36,062 nucleotides of DNA from Candidatus Cloacimonadota bacterium. Lineage in GTDB: Bacteria; Cloacimonadota; Cloacimonadia; Cloacimonadales; Cloacimonadaceae. Made by a program: the position numbers and the translations under genes. The stretch spans positions 1 to 36,062 of the forward strand of contig JALOBT010000029.1 in the NCBI GenBank assembly GCA_023228125.1, written 5' to 3'. How positions within the stretch are numbered: the stretch's first letter is position 1; the number at the start of each line of letters is the position of its first letter. The notes beneath the pieces were generated by a model that saw nothing but the letters and a program-made list of their open reading frames with translations, did no database searches and was not told the origin of the DNA. Of this stretch, positions 1-7,379 are shown piece after piece.

Positions 1-571
1 GGCGGAGCAGCCTCTCTGCCTTCCCTCCGGCATTTACTATCGAGGGTAAATCCGCGAGCTTTATATTTTGCAAAACTTCCGCATTTGTGAGGGAGAGCTG
101 GTATTCTTTTATGGTTTCTTTGGTGATGGTTTTGAGGTCCCAGGTGGCGATGTCCTCGGTTGTATTGTCCACCAGTTCAGTGCGCTGTCCGATTCTATAA
201 CGGTTTGATACGTAGTAGTTCCAGTATAGCTGGCCCAGCATGCTGTGCAGGATCGAGGCCAGGGGTTCTTCTGCGCTTCCCAGCTGTTCTTTGACCTTGT
301 TGATGCCCTTTTGCTGGGAAAACTCTTCTCTGCTTTTCAGGATGGCTAATTGATAAATTAGAGCTTTGATCTGCTGATCGATATTGTTTTCCAGAATTGC
401 GATTTCATATAGAGAATCCACCTTGGTAGCCATGGACTGAGGGAGCCCTTTGTTTTGCAGATTTCGGATCTCATCCCAGGCAGAATTATAGTCAAAGGGG
501 GCAGTGGTGGCCGCTCCCAGATTTAGGGCGATCAGGCTCACTATGATCAATATAAACGCTCTGCTACTCAT
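1..571 (-). CDS. Alpha-2-macroglobulin-like exported protein, N-terminal part
   Basis: The frame is open from an ATG at 571 to the window edge, giving 190 N-terminal residues; the rest lies outside. The start is supported by an AAAGGAGA ribosome site just upstream and by a signal peptide (MSSRAFILIIVSLIALNLGA). The mature start has the pattern FDYNSAWDEI...KGLPQSM..KVDSLYEIA, followed by SILHSMLGQLYWNYYVSNRYRIGQRT and DIATWDL. This is the typical N-terminal region of large Bacteroidetes-style alpha-2-macroglobulin proteins (YfaS/MG-domain family, usually over 1500 residues). Such proteins sit in the periplasm or on the envelope and are thought to trap foreign proteases. The thioester and bait regions cannot be checked here. 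Family call is by recognition of this N-terminal pattern only. Confidence 0.75.
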   Translation of the reverse strand, partial: MSSRAFILIIVSLIALNLGAATTAPFDYNSAWDEIRNLQNKGLPQSMATKVDSLYEIAILENNIDQQIKALIYQLAILKSREEFSQQKGINKVKEQLGSAEEPLASILHSMLGQLYWNYYVSNRYRIGQRTELVDNTTEDIATWDLKTITKETIKEYQLSLTNAEVLQNIKLADLPSIVNAGGKAERLLR

Positions 572-638
572 CTTGTCTCCTTTCATTACAAACACTGCCC
601 TACCGAATTCTACTTTCTTACAATAAAATACCAAAATC

Positions 639-668
639 ATAATCAGGATTATCTTCATTTTCCGTCAA
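639..668 (-). promoter_or_regulatory. Candidate sigma70 promoter for the alpha-2-macroglobulin-like gene
   Basis: On the minus strand TTGACG (668-663) is followed after 18 bp by GATTAT (644-639), about 70 bp ahead of the ATG at 571. The -10 match is 4 of 6, so this is only a candidate. Confidence 0.3.
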
Positions 669-956
669 GGTATTTATTTGGCTGCGTCAACTGGCTGGTT
701 CGGAGACTGAATAGAGAAGCAGATTAACCGTTTTCCGTCTAATCTATGAGAAAAGCAGCCCAAAGAATTCAGGCTTCATGCTGGTGCTGGACGTGATGCT
801 GCCCTACTTTGCTGGCTTCGCAAGATTTCATCCACTTATACTGTACAAAAGAGCTTGACTGAAATGTATGGTATGATAAACTCCGTTAAAGGTCATTAGT
901 CCCTTAGATAAATTGCAAGAAGCGAGAACTTAAAATGCGCTCAAATAGCTGTGAAA
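669..956. other. Intergenic stretch with no recognisable gene
   Basis: Both strands were read. No frame gives a protein that resembles a known family, and no tRNA or strong hairpin is visible. Because it lies between a decayed phage lysozyme and an intact gene, it may be leftover prophage sequence, but nothing in it proves this. Confidence 0.4.
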
Positions 957-1058
957 TTATGAGTTGGAATTTACACCAACCTTTGGGTCGTCACTCATCT
1001 CCTTGGGAAGATTGAGAATGGTGAGTATGGTGTCAGTCTCTACTGGAATAGGGATCAC
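957..1058 (-). CDS. Possible 33-residue small ORF behind the lysozyme
   Basis: A GTG at 1058 overlaps the TGA of the lysozyme remnant and opens a 33-codon frame (begins VIPIPVETDTILTILNLPKE) ending in TAA at 957. In phage lysis cassettes small genes often overlap the lysozyme stop like this, which is the only argument for it. No family is recognised, there is no separate ribosome site, and it could equally be chance. Confidence 0.2.
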   Translation of the reverse strand: MIPIPVETDTILTILNLPKEMSDDPKVGVNSNS

Positions 1059-1481
1059 TTGCCCTTCCTCATCATCTCAGATAGCTCAATCGCTCTGAGA
1101 CCGACCTGTTTAGCCCACTTGGAAGCCAGCATGTTATTGGCAGCCCGTTCCCAGTCGCCAGCAGCAATGAAAGCCAGAGTGTTGTTAAAGCCAAGGAGTC
1201 CCTTCAAACCCAAGATTGAAGCACATGTTCAGAAGCACCGACTGGCGAACCTCGTTCAAAGCATTGTAGATAACCGGAATCTCATCTAATTGTTGCTGTT
1301 CGTAGCTCTGGATATCATTCTCCAGCAGAGTATAAGCTTCCTTCTGGGATATACCGCAGTCATTGAGGTTGCGACCAACACCGATGGTCAGTTTACCTGC
1401 AGTGCAGCGGTATGGCTTCAATCGTAAGCCTTCGTGCCTGACAAGCTGAGATTTGATTCGGTTCATCAAGGCATCGGTCAT
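1055..1481 (-). pseudogene. Phage-type lysozyme (GH24 endolysin), frameshifted
   Basis: The frame starts at ATG 1481 behind a good AAGGAGA site and reads MTDALMNRIKSQLVRHEGLR, KPYRCTAGKLTIGVGRNL and QSVLLNMCFNLGFEG. It then runs into a stop. Dropping one base from the CCC run at 1200-1202 restores the expected family end (GLLGFNNTLAFIAAGDWERA, then NNMLASKWAKQVGLRAIELS) to a TGA at 1055, for a total of about 142 residues, normal for this family. The catalytic pattern E-8-C-5-T is intact in HEGLRLKPYRCTAGKLT, the P22-like variant of the T4 E/D/T triad. The enzyme would cut peptidoglycan between MurNAc and GlcNAc at host lysis. It is a lone prophage remnant, or the single-base indel is a sequencing error in a homopolymer. 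Confidence 0.8.
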
Positions 1482-1722
1482 ACTTTCTCCTTGTGCTCGT
1501 GTTGGATATTTTATTATGGAGCAAGGAAAGAACTGCCCTGTATGCTGACAAATACAGATGTATAAGGATGCGACAGATTTTGAGGTTGACAAGATATCGC
1601 AGCTACAAACACTTGAAATTAATGAATTTTTTACGAGTGCAGCTTCCTCTTGGAAGTAGAATTAATATTGGATTTCGAGAGTTGTTCTCGATAAATAACT
1701 TAACTTATAGGAGAAATACACT
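1482..1722. other. Spacer with small dyad upstream of methyltransferase
   Basis: No gene is seen. A short perfect dyad TCGAGA-GTTGT-TCTCGA lies at 1675-1691, some 30 bp before the methyltransferase start and directly ahead of its AGGAGA ribosome site. It could be an operator, as is common for restriction-modification genes, but no regulator gene is present. A TTGACA at 1586-1591 has no convincing -10. Confidence 0.25.
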
Positions 1723-2472
1723 ATGAACCAGAATACATGGGGTCCAGCCAATCCACATCCCCTATCACGGACAAAAACTGAATTGATATGGGAAGGTAAA
1801 TATGACGAGTATGGCAATAGAAGAGAAACCAAACTACCTTCAACAGCATATCCATTACAAAAAATTGAAGCTATTGATGAGCCCCATGATCGTATAAAAG
1901 CTGATCGTGCAGTTCAAGACGAGATATTTGATGAGTCTAAATTCAATGAAAGTAATCACCCCGATGATTTCCGCAATATGCTGATCTGGGGAGATAATAA
2001 ACTGATTCTAAATTCATTGTTGGAGAAATACAGAGGACAGATTGATCTTGTTTATATCGATCCTCCATTTGATGTTGGTGCAGATTTCACTATGGACGTT
2101 CAAATCGGTGATGAAAAAGATTCTATCCTTAAAGAGCAATCAATCATGGAAGCAGTTGCTTACCGCGACACATGGGGCAAAGGAACTGATTCTTACTTGC
2201 ACATGATGTATGAAAGGTTGTCTTTAATTAGGGAAATACTTAGTGATAAAGGGTCTATCTATGTGCATTGCGACTGGCGTGTTAACAGCTATTTAAGATT
2301 ACTGTTAGATACAGTTTTTGGGAGTGACTTTTACAGGAATGAGATTTCTTGGTGTTACACAGGCCCAGGATACTATAAAAAATACTGGGTGCGCAAACAT
2401 GACAGTATTTTCTTTTATACAAAAACACAGGAATCACTATTGGAAGGCGTTACACGGAGTCGGAGTTTTTAA
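1723..2472 (+). pseudogene. DNA N6-adenine/N4-cytosine methyltransferase, C-terminally truncated
   Basis: The start is fixed by TAGGAGAAATACACT before the ATG. The protein has the layout of type III Mod/beta-class N6_N4 methyltransferases: MLIWGDNKLILNSL, then the catalytic motif IV DLVYIDPPFD at about residues 117-126, then SYLHMMYERL, GSIYVHCDW and NEISWCYTGPG...RKHDSIFFYTKT. Homology stops near residue 237, where the last ~12 residues (SLLEGVTRSRSF) are read from unrelated sequence. Family members usually have several hundred further residues including target recognition and the FxGxG motif I, all missing here. It is therefore very likely inactive. No restriction subunit is adjacent. The downstream sequence is a different gene in another frame, so this is a fusion junction rather than a simple stop. 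Confidence 0.8.
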
Positions 2473-2489
2473 TCCTGGATGGCTCTTCC

Positions 2490-3506
2490 ATGAATCTGAT
2501 TCCAGAAGGAACCTGTATGGCAGGAACACATCTTATTCATATGGGCGGAATCGGTGACGTCAATGGCGATGGCTATGACGATTACCTGATTTCGAGGATA
2601 TTGCAAGCTACCGGCGGGCTGCACAACCGGATTACTGTATTCTTTGGTAGAGAAAGCATTCCACCCAGCGATAGCCTGGTTATCGTGGAAGATACAAACA
2701 TGGTGATTGAGACCTTTGTGGGGCCATTGGGAGATCTGAATGGCGATGGAATCGGCGATTTCGTGGGCTGGATAGGGGGAGGAGGATTCAGAATCTGGTT
2801 TGGCTCAACAGCTTTGACGCCTGAATGGGATTTATATGTTCCCGAATACCTTTATTGCAGCCCTGCCCGTAGCTACGCTTTAGTCCATGGTGACTACAAT
2901 GGAGATGGATATAGCGATATGATCAGTTCAAGCCCGAATTACGGAGCAGATGGAAGCGCATTTTTATGGTTAGGCGGAGCAAATATGAACGGGACTTATG
3001 ATATGCGTTTTTATGCACCGCATAGCATCAGTGAAAAGTTCGGCTGGGACAAGGCTGCCGGGGATTTCAATAACGATGGATTCTGTGATGTGGCCATTTC
3101 GCAACCCTACGCTGATCCAGATCCCATCAGAACACCAGGTAGAGTGCATGTCTATCTGGGCAATGCAGGGCTCACGGATACCACTGTAAGTAATGAGGAT
3201 GATGTTTTGCCACCTGTGGATCAAGCCTCGCTCTGGGATATCAGGATATCTCCCAATCCTGTATCTGTAAACAATCCCTGTATCACTATAAACTTCATTG
3301 GACAAGGATACAAAGAACTGCAAAAGGTAAGGATAGAAGTATTCAACGTAAAGGGACAAATGATCAGTAACCTTGAAGTAGATCATGTCTCTCTGGCCAG
3401 TGGCCGGTATTTCACAAGGTTTCATGAACTAAGCTCAGGATTGTACTTCCTGAAAATATCTGACCAACGCGGAAGCGTTATATCCCGCAAGTTTGTAATT
3501 AATTAG
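2490..3506 (+). CDS. FG-GAP repeat protein with C-terminal sorting domain, N-terminally truncated
   Basis: Four FG-GAP/integrin-like calcium-binding repeats are visible: GDVNGDGYDDYLI, GDLNGDGIGDFVGW, GDYNGDGYSDMISS and GDFNNDGFCDVAIS. They are followed by a linker and a ~85-residue T9SS/FlgD-like C-terminal domain (ISPNPVSVNNPCITINF, then VRIEVFNVKGQMI, then SSGLYFLKIS). Such proteins are exported and attached to or released from the cell surface. No signal peptide precedes the first ATG. The frame stays open upstream (SEFLILDGSS just before the ATG) and still reads like FG-GAP sequence, so the real N-terminus was lost at the junction with the methyltransferase near 2430-2460. It may not be expressed. 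The following gene starts 10 bp downstream. Confidence 0.8.
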   Translation: MNLIPEGTCMAGTHLIHMGGIGDVNGDGYDDYLISRILQATGGLHNRITVFFGRESIPPSDSLVIVEDTNMVIETFVGPLGDLNGDGIGDFVGWIGGGGFRIWFGSTALTPEWDLYVPEYLYCSPARSYALVHGDYNGDGYSDMISSSPNYGADGSAFLWLGGANMNGTYDMRFYAPHSISEKFGWDKAAGDFNNDGFCDVAISQPYADPDPIRTPGRVHVYLGNAGLTDTTVSNEDDVLPPVDQASLWDIRISPNPVSVNNPCITINFIGQGYKELQKVRIEVFNVKGQMISNLEVDHVSLASGRYFTRFHELSSGLYFLKISDQRGSVISRKFVIN

Positions 3507-3515
3507 GAGTAAACC

Positions 3516-4391
3516 ATGAAGAAATTACTATTATTAGCAACACTTAGCTCAATCATTGTGGTAGCGTTGTTTTGTGACTCGTCTGAAGATTTCCTATTAG
3601 GCAACTATTCTTACTGGCAAGGGAAGGATAGGGCTACGGCCAAGTACGCCACAGCAGCCGACAGCGTATTCCAATATATGGTGGAATGTGGATACAACTC
3701 CACAATCTGCAATGCCTATCTTTATGAGGATACGTTCACTGGGGCGATGTTAGACAAAATGGGTTCCGGTAGCGTGGGGTTAAAAGCAATCCTGACCGAT
3801 TTCGGCTGGGATGGCTTACAAACAGATGACTTTTATGGGACAAGGGGATTGAGCTTATCAAACTAACAAAGATATGAGGCAGAATATCATAGTGAGTTTG
3901 ACGTTAATCCAGATGATCACATAGATGATAGGTTCTATTACAGTTCATGCGATGATGCTGGTGAGATAAAGGGCTGGAAAACTCTTGAAACTGAAACTGA
4001 TACTAATTCCAATGGTGCTTACTGGGAATGTGATCCAAGCGTCAATAACCAAGAAGGGTATGTCTACAAAGGTTTCCAGAATCGATGGGCTACGGACGGC
4101 ACTAAAGGTTTGCTTGAAGATTTTCAATTCGTAAAGATGGCTTGGGAACTTCCGGATTCCACTATTACCCATTACATGATGGATAATACGTATATTTACA
4201 TTACAGTTGCATTTAAGTGCCCAAATATTACTGTAAACAGAATACCCTATACCCCGATAGATCTAATTAAGCTTGATCTCCGTAGAACTGATATTAATGG
4301 TCAGGATAGAAATATTCCATTTGAGTATGAGCTTGAAGGTGCGTACACATATTGCAGCAATGACATAATTATTGATGATGCCCAATACTGA
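3516..4391 (+). pseudogene. Exported hypothetical protein, split by an in-frame stop
   Basis: It starts with AGGAGTAAACC before ATG and a signal peptide (MKKLLLLATLSSIIVVALFC). The frame stops at TAA 3864-3866 after 116 residues, yet the same frame continues without another stop to TGA 4391 and reads as normal protein (YEAEYHSEFDVNPDD, GAYWECDPSVNNQEGYVYKG, LPDSTITHYMMDNTYIYITV). The whole would be about 291 residues. Around the stop a neighbouring frame reads GIELIKLT, so either one nonsense change or two compensating one-base indels (GGGG run near 3843, AAA run near 3870) could explain it. No family is recognised. It is tandem to the FG-GAP gene and directly followed by the 53-bp array. Confidence 0.6.
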
Positions 4392-4413
4392 TTATGAACT
4401 GGTCTTGGTTTCT

Positions 4414-4966
4414 TATCTGAAATATCGTCCCTACAGGACTCAATTCCTTGTGAAGCAATTTGTTGCTATCTGAAATGCCGTCCCTACAGGACTCAACTTC
4501 TTGTGAAGCAATCTGTTGCTATCTGAAATGCCGTCCCTACAGGACTCTATTCCTTGTGAAGCAATCTGTTGCTATCTGAAATTACATCCCTACAGGACTC
4601 AATTCCTTGTGAAGCAATCGGTTGCTATCTGAAATGCCGTCCCTACAGGACTCAATTCATTGTGTAGCAATTTGTTGCTATCTGAAATAACGTCCCTACA
4701 GGACTCAATTCATTGTGTAGCAATTTGTCGCTATCTGAAATTACGTCCCTACAGGACTCAATTCCTTGTGAAGCAATCTGTTGCTATCTGAAATAACGTC
4801 CCTACAGGACTCAATACATTGTGTAGCAATTTGTTGCTATCTGAAATAACGTCCCTACAGGACTCAATTCATTGTGTAGCAATCTGTTGCTATCTGAAAT
4901 TACGTCCCTACAGGACTCAATACATTGTGTAGCAATTTGTTGCTATCTGAAATTACGTCCCTACAG
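4414..4966. repeat. 53-bp tandem repeat array, left block
   Basis: The core TCCCTACAGGACTC starts at 4428, 4481, 4534 (here ending TACAGGACTCTA), 4587, 4640, 4693, 4746, 4799, 4852, 4905 and 4958, always exactly 53 bp apart. The whole unit is conserved, with a few variable positions (the two bases before CGTCCC; CCTTGTGAAG or CATTGTGTAG). Each unit contains two small inverted repeats, GTCC-CTACA-GGAC and (T)AGCAA-TNTG-TTGCT(A). The array begins 20-odd bases after the split exported gene and is cut at 4966 by a mobile element. No cas gene or open frame belongs to it. Confidence 0.9.
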
Positions 4967-5356
4967 TGCATATTATCCCCAAAGGAGCCATGCTGCACAT
5001 TCAAGTTGAGCCACCCATATCCTGATTTTGAGCCACCCTATACGTAGTTGGGAGCCACATTGAAGCAAGAGCTTTCATAGAACAGGCTGATCGGGATAGG
5101 CGCATACAAAATGGGTGGAGTGCAAACTTAGATCGTATTCGCTTCCACAATCTCATTTTGGCTATGCCTGATAAAACTCATAAACATTATTAACCCAGTC
5201 TTTGCCATGCTTGAATAGAGAAGCATCTATTACCGATCTACTGATTTCTGTGCCTCTCAAATTGATGGCTCTGAACAGGATATTAGGTGGCTCTAAATTA
5301 AGATATGGGTGGCTCAACTTGGGAATACAGGTGGCTCAAAAGCATAATATTATTCA
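4967..5356. mobile_element. IS21-like non-autonomous element (390 bp) with 7-bp target duplication
   Basis: The element begins TGCATATTAT and ends ATAATATTATTCA, so it has 5'-TG...CA-3' ends. It is bordered on both sides by CCTACAG (4960-4966 and 5357-5363); removing it and one copy restores the exact 53-bp spacing of the array. The ends carry three copies each, in inverted orientation, of GAGCCAC(C): left at 5008, 5030 and 5052, right at 5286-5293, 5307-5315 and 5330-5337. A long shared stretch AGTTGAGCCACCCATATC is present in both. Multiple inverted terminal repeats, TG/CA ends and 4-8 bp duplications are hallmarks of the IS21 family. No istA or istB remains; a short internal frame ending RDRRIQNGWSANLDRI...THKHY may be a relic. 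Confidence 0.8.
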
Positions 5357-5474
5357 CCTACAGGACTCAATACCTTGTGTAGCAATCTGTTGCTATCTGA
5401 AATTACGTCCCTACAGGACTCAATTCATTGTGTGGCTATCGTTTGCTATCTGAAATGCCGTCCCTACAGGACTC
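5357..5474. repeat. 53-bp tandem repeat array, right block
   Basis: This continues the array after the inserted element with cores at 5408 and 5461, in perfect phase with the left block once the 390-bp element and its 7-bp duplication are removed. The unit before 5461 is the most diverged (TGTGGCTATCGTTTGCTATC), destroying the second hairpin, and the last unit ends at GGACTC before unique sequence. Total for both blocks is 13 cores. Confidence 0.85.
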
Positions 5475-5725
5475 GTTTTGATAAGGTATTGAAGCGGAAT
5501 TATGAGTCCTTATACGCAAATTCAAAAAATGGAACAAATAGACATGGATGAGGGCTAAGGGGCTATCTTCATGGGTATTATAAATATGACATATAGATAT
5601 TTTGGGGGAATGCCTGATATTATTTTGCTTGACAGCTACTTTCCTTTCATAAGGCTTGCCAAAAAAGTGAATTCGCTTCGTAGATTCTTCGTAGTCCCTT
5701 GAATCTATATGCAAAAGGAGTACTT
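5475..5725. other. Intergenic leader of the acyl-CoA ligase gene
   Basis: No gene is seen. A TTGACA at 5629-5634 could be a -35 box, but no good -10 lies 16-18 bp downstream. The ribosome site AAAAGGAG at 5713-5720 sets the start of the next gene at 5726. Confidence 0.35.
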
Positions 5726-7366
5726 ATGATCAATGAGAAACTGATCCCTTACCTGATCGATTCCATCAAAGAGTTTTGGAATATGCCGGCTTTTACAGAT
5801 TATCCTGGTGAAGCTTTAAGCTATGCTGATGTAGGCCGCAGAGTGATGTGGTTGCACCGTCTTTTTGAAAAGGCAGGAGTGAAAAAAGGCAGCAAGATAG
5901 CTCTGGTGGGAAAAAATTCCAGCAATTGGGCACTCACCTGGATCGCGACCATCAGCTATGGTGCCACCATTGTCCCTGTTTTGTCAAATTTCTCTCCCGA
6001 AGACACTCAACACATCATCAATCATGCCGAAGCGGAATTGCTGTTTATCTCCAGGGATAAATATGACAGCATCGATACAGATGCCCTGCGCAGAGTGCAT
6101 TATGTCTTCTCTTTGGATGATTTCCGTATGCTCAAAAATGGGGCAAAGGAAGCAAGTGAGCTGATTACGCCTCTTGAAGATGATGCTATCCTGAAGAATC
6201 TGGATAAAGAGCAGATTCAGGCCAAGGATGTCTGTGATAATGAAGATATCGCCGCGATGATCTATACCAGTGGAACCACCGGATTTTCCAAAGGGGTGAT
6301 GCTGCCTCATCGCAGCCTGCTGGCCAATCTCATAGTCGCCCGGGAAAATCTGCTATTCAAGGTGGGTGCGAAGGTCTTGGCGTTTTTGCCTTTGGCGCAT
6401 GCTTATGCCGGCAGTTTTGACCTTTTGTATCCCTTCACCAGAGGCAATCACATCAATTTCCTGGATAAAATCCCAGCGCCCAGATTGCTCTTGGCTGCCA
6501 TGAAAGACCTCAAACCAGAGATTGTCTTGACCGTTCCTCTTTTGATCGAAAAGATCTATAAAAAGCAATTGCAAGCTACCGTGGAAACGCCCAAGATGCA
6601 AATGATGATGAAGGTTCCACTCTTGAACAAGCTGATCTACAAAAAGATTCACGATAAACTTATGCAGGCCTTTGGGGGCAATATCCGGGAGCTCATCACC
6701 GGCGGTGCACCCATGAATGCGGAAGTGGAAGAGTTTATGAAAAAGATCAAATTCCCCTTTACCATCGGTTATGGAATGACGGAATGCGGCCCTCTCATCT
6801 CTTACGCAAATTGGCAGGATCACCGCTATGAATCCAGCGGGAAAAAGGTGAAATTCATGGAAATCCGGATTGCCTCTCCCGAGCCCGAGAAAATCCCCGG
6901 AGAAATCATCCTCAAGGGAGAACAGCTCTTTAAGGGATATTACAAGTTTGAAGAGGCTACCCAAGAGGTGCTGCGCAATGGGGAGCTATATACCGGAGAT
7001 ATCGGAACCATGGACAAGGACGGCTTTGTCTTCATCCGTGGGCGCAGTAAAAACGTGATCGTGGGAGCCAGCGGAGAGAATGTCTATCCGGAATTGGTGG
7101 AGCAAAAGCTCAATAATATGCCTTATGTGAGTGAAGCTTTGATCCTGGAGCGCCAAAGCCAGATTCATGCCTTGATCTATCCGGATTTGGATGCGATGGA
7201 CGTGGATAGTATTCAGGAAAACCAGCTACCTAAGATCATGGAAGAAAACCGGGTGGAGCTTAATAAGGTTCTGGCAGATTTTTCGCGCATCATCAAGGTT
7301 CAGATCGTAAACGAACCTTTTCAGAAAACGCCTACGCAAAAGATTAAAAGATATCTGTATAGCTGA
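5726..7366 (+). CDS. Long-chain acyl-CoA synthetase-like AMP-forming ligase
   Basis: A 546-residue member of the ANL superfamily (FadD/FAA1 type), which activates a carboxylic acid with ATP and loads it on CoA. Visible motifs are the P-loop-like IYTSGTTGFSKGVMLPH near residues 178-194, GGAPMNAEVEEF, the A5 motif YGMTECGPLISY, and the hinge region YTGDIGTMDKDGFVFIRGRSKNVIVGASGENVYPEL, ending with the catalytic Lys in KTPTQKIKRYLY. The start at 5726 is chosen for AAAAGGAG eight bases upstream; a frame extension to 5699 has no such site. No signal or membrane segment is seen. The rRNA methyltransferase gene follows after 13 bp, suggesting cotranscription. The substrate cannot be told from sequence; fatty acid is the family default. 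Confidence 0.88.
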   Translation: MINEKLIPYLIDSIKEFWNMPAFTDYPGEALSYADVGRRVMWLHRLFEKAGVKKGSKIALVGKNSSNWALTWIATISYGATIVPVLSNFSPEDTQHIINHAEAELLFISRDKYDSIDTDALRRVHYVFSLDDFRMLKNGAKEASELITPLEDDAILKNLDKEQIQAKDVCDNEDIAAMIYTSGTTGFSKGVMLPHRSLLANLIVARENLLFKVGAKVLAFLPLAHAYAGSFDLLYPFTRGNHINFLDKIPAPRLLLAAMKDLKPEIVLTVPLLIEKIYKKQLQATVETPKMQMMMKVPLLNKLIYKKIHDKLMQAFGGNIRELITGGAPMNAEVEEFMKKIKFPFTIGYGMTECGPLISYANWQDHRYESSGKKVKFMEIRIASPEPEKIPGEIILKGEQLFKGYYKFEEATQEVLRNGELYTGDIGTMDKDGFVFIRGRSKNVIVGASGENVYPELVEQKLNNMPYVSEALILERQSQIHALIYPDLDAMDVDSIQENQLPKIMEENRVELNKVLADFSRIIKVQIVNEPFQKTPTQKIKRYLYS

Positions 7367-7379
7367 GCTGGATAAAGAA

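Noticed and set aside
1493..1726. 77-residue plus-strand frame before the methyltransferase
   Set aside because: It starts opposite the lysozyme leader, has no ribosome site, is highly basic and resembles nothing.
5202..5453. 83-residue frame across the mini-element and the array
   Set aside because: It crosses the insertion border into repeat sequence, so it cannot be a conserved gene.
4414..5474. CRISPR array
   Set aside because: The intervals between the cores are themselves conserved rather than unique, and no cas gene is present; it is a tandem repeat of the whole 53-bp unit.
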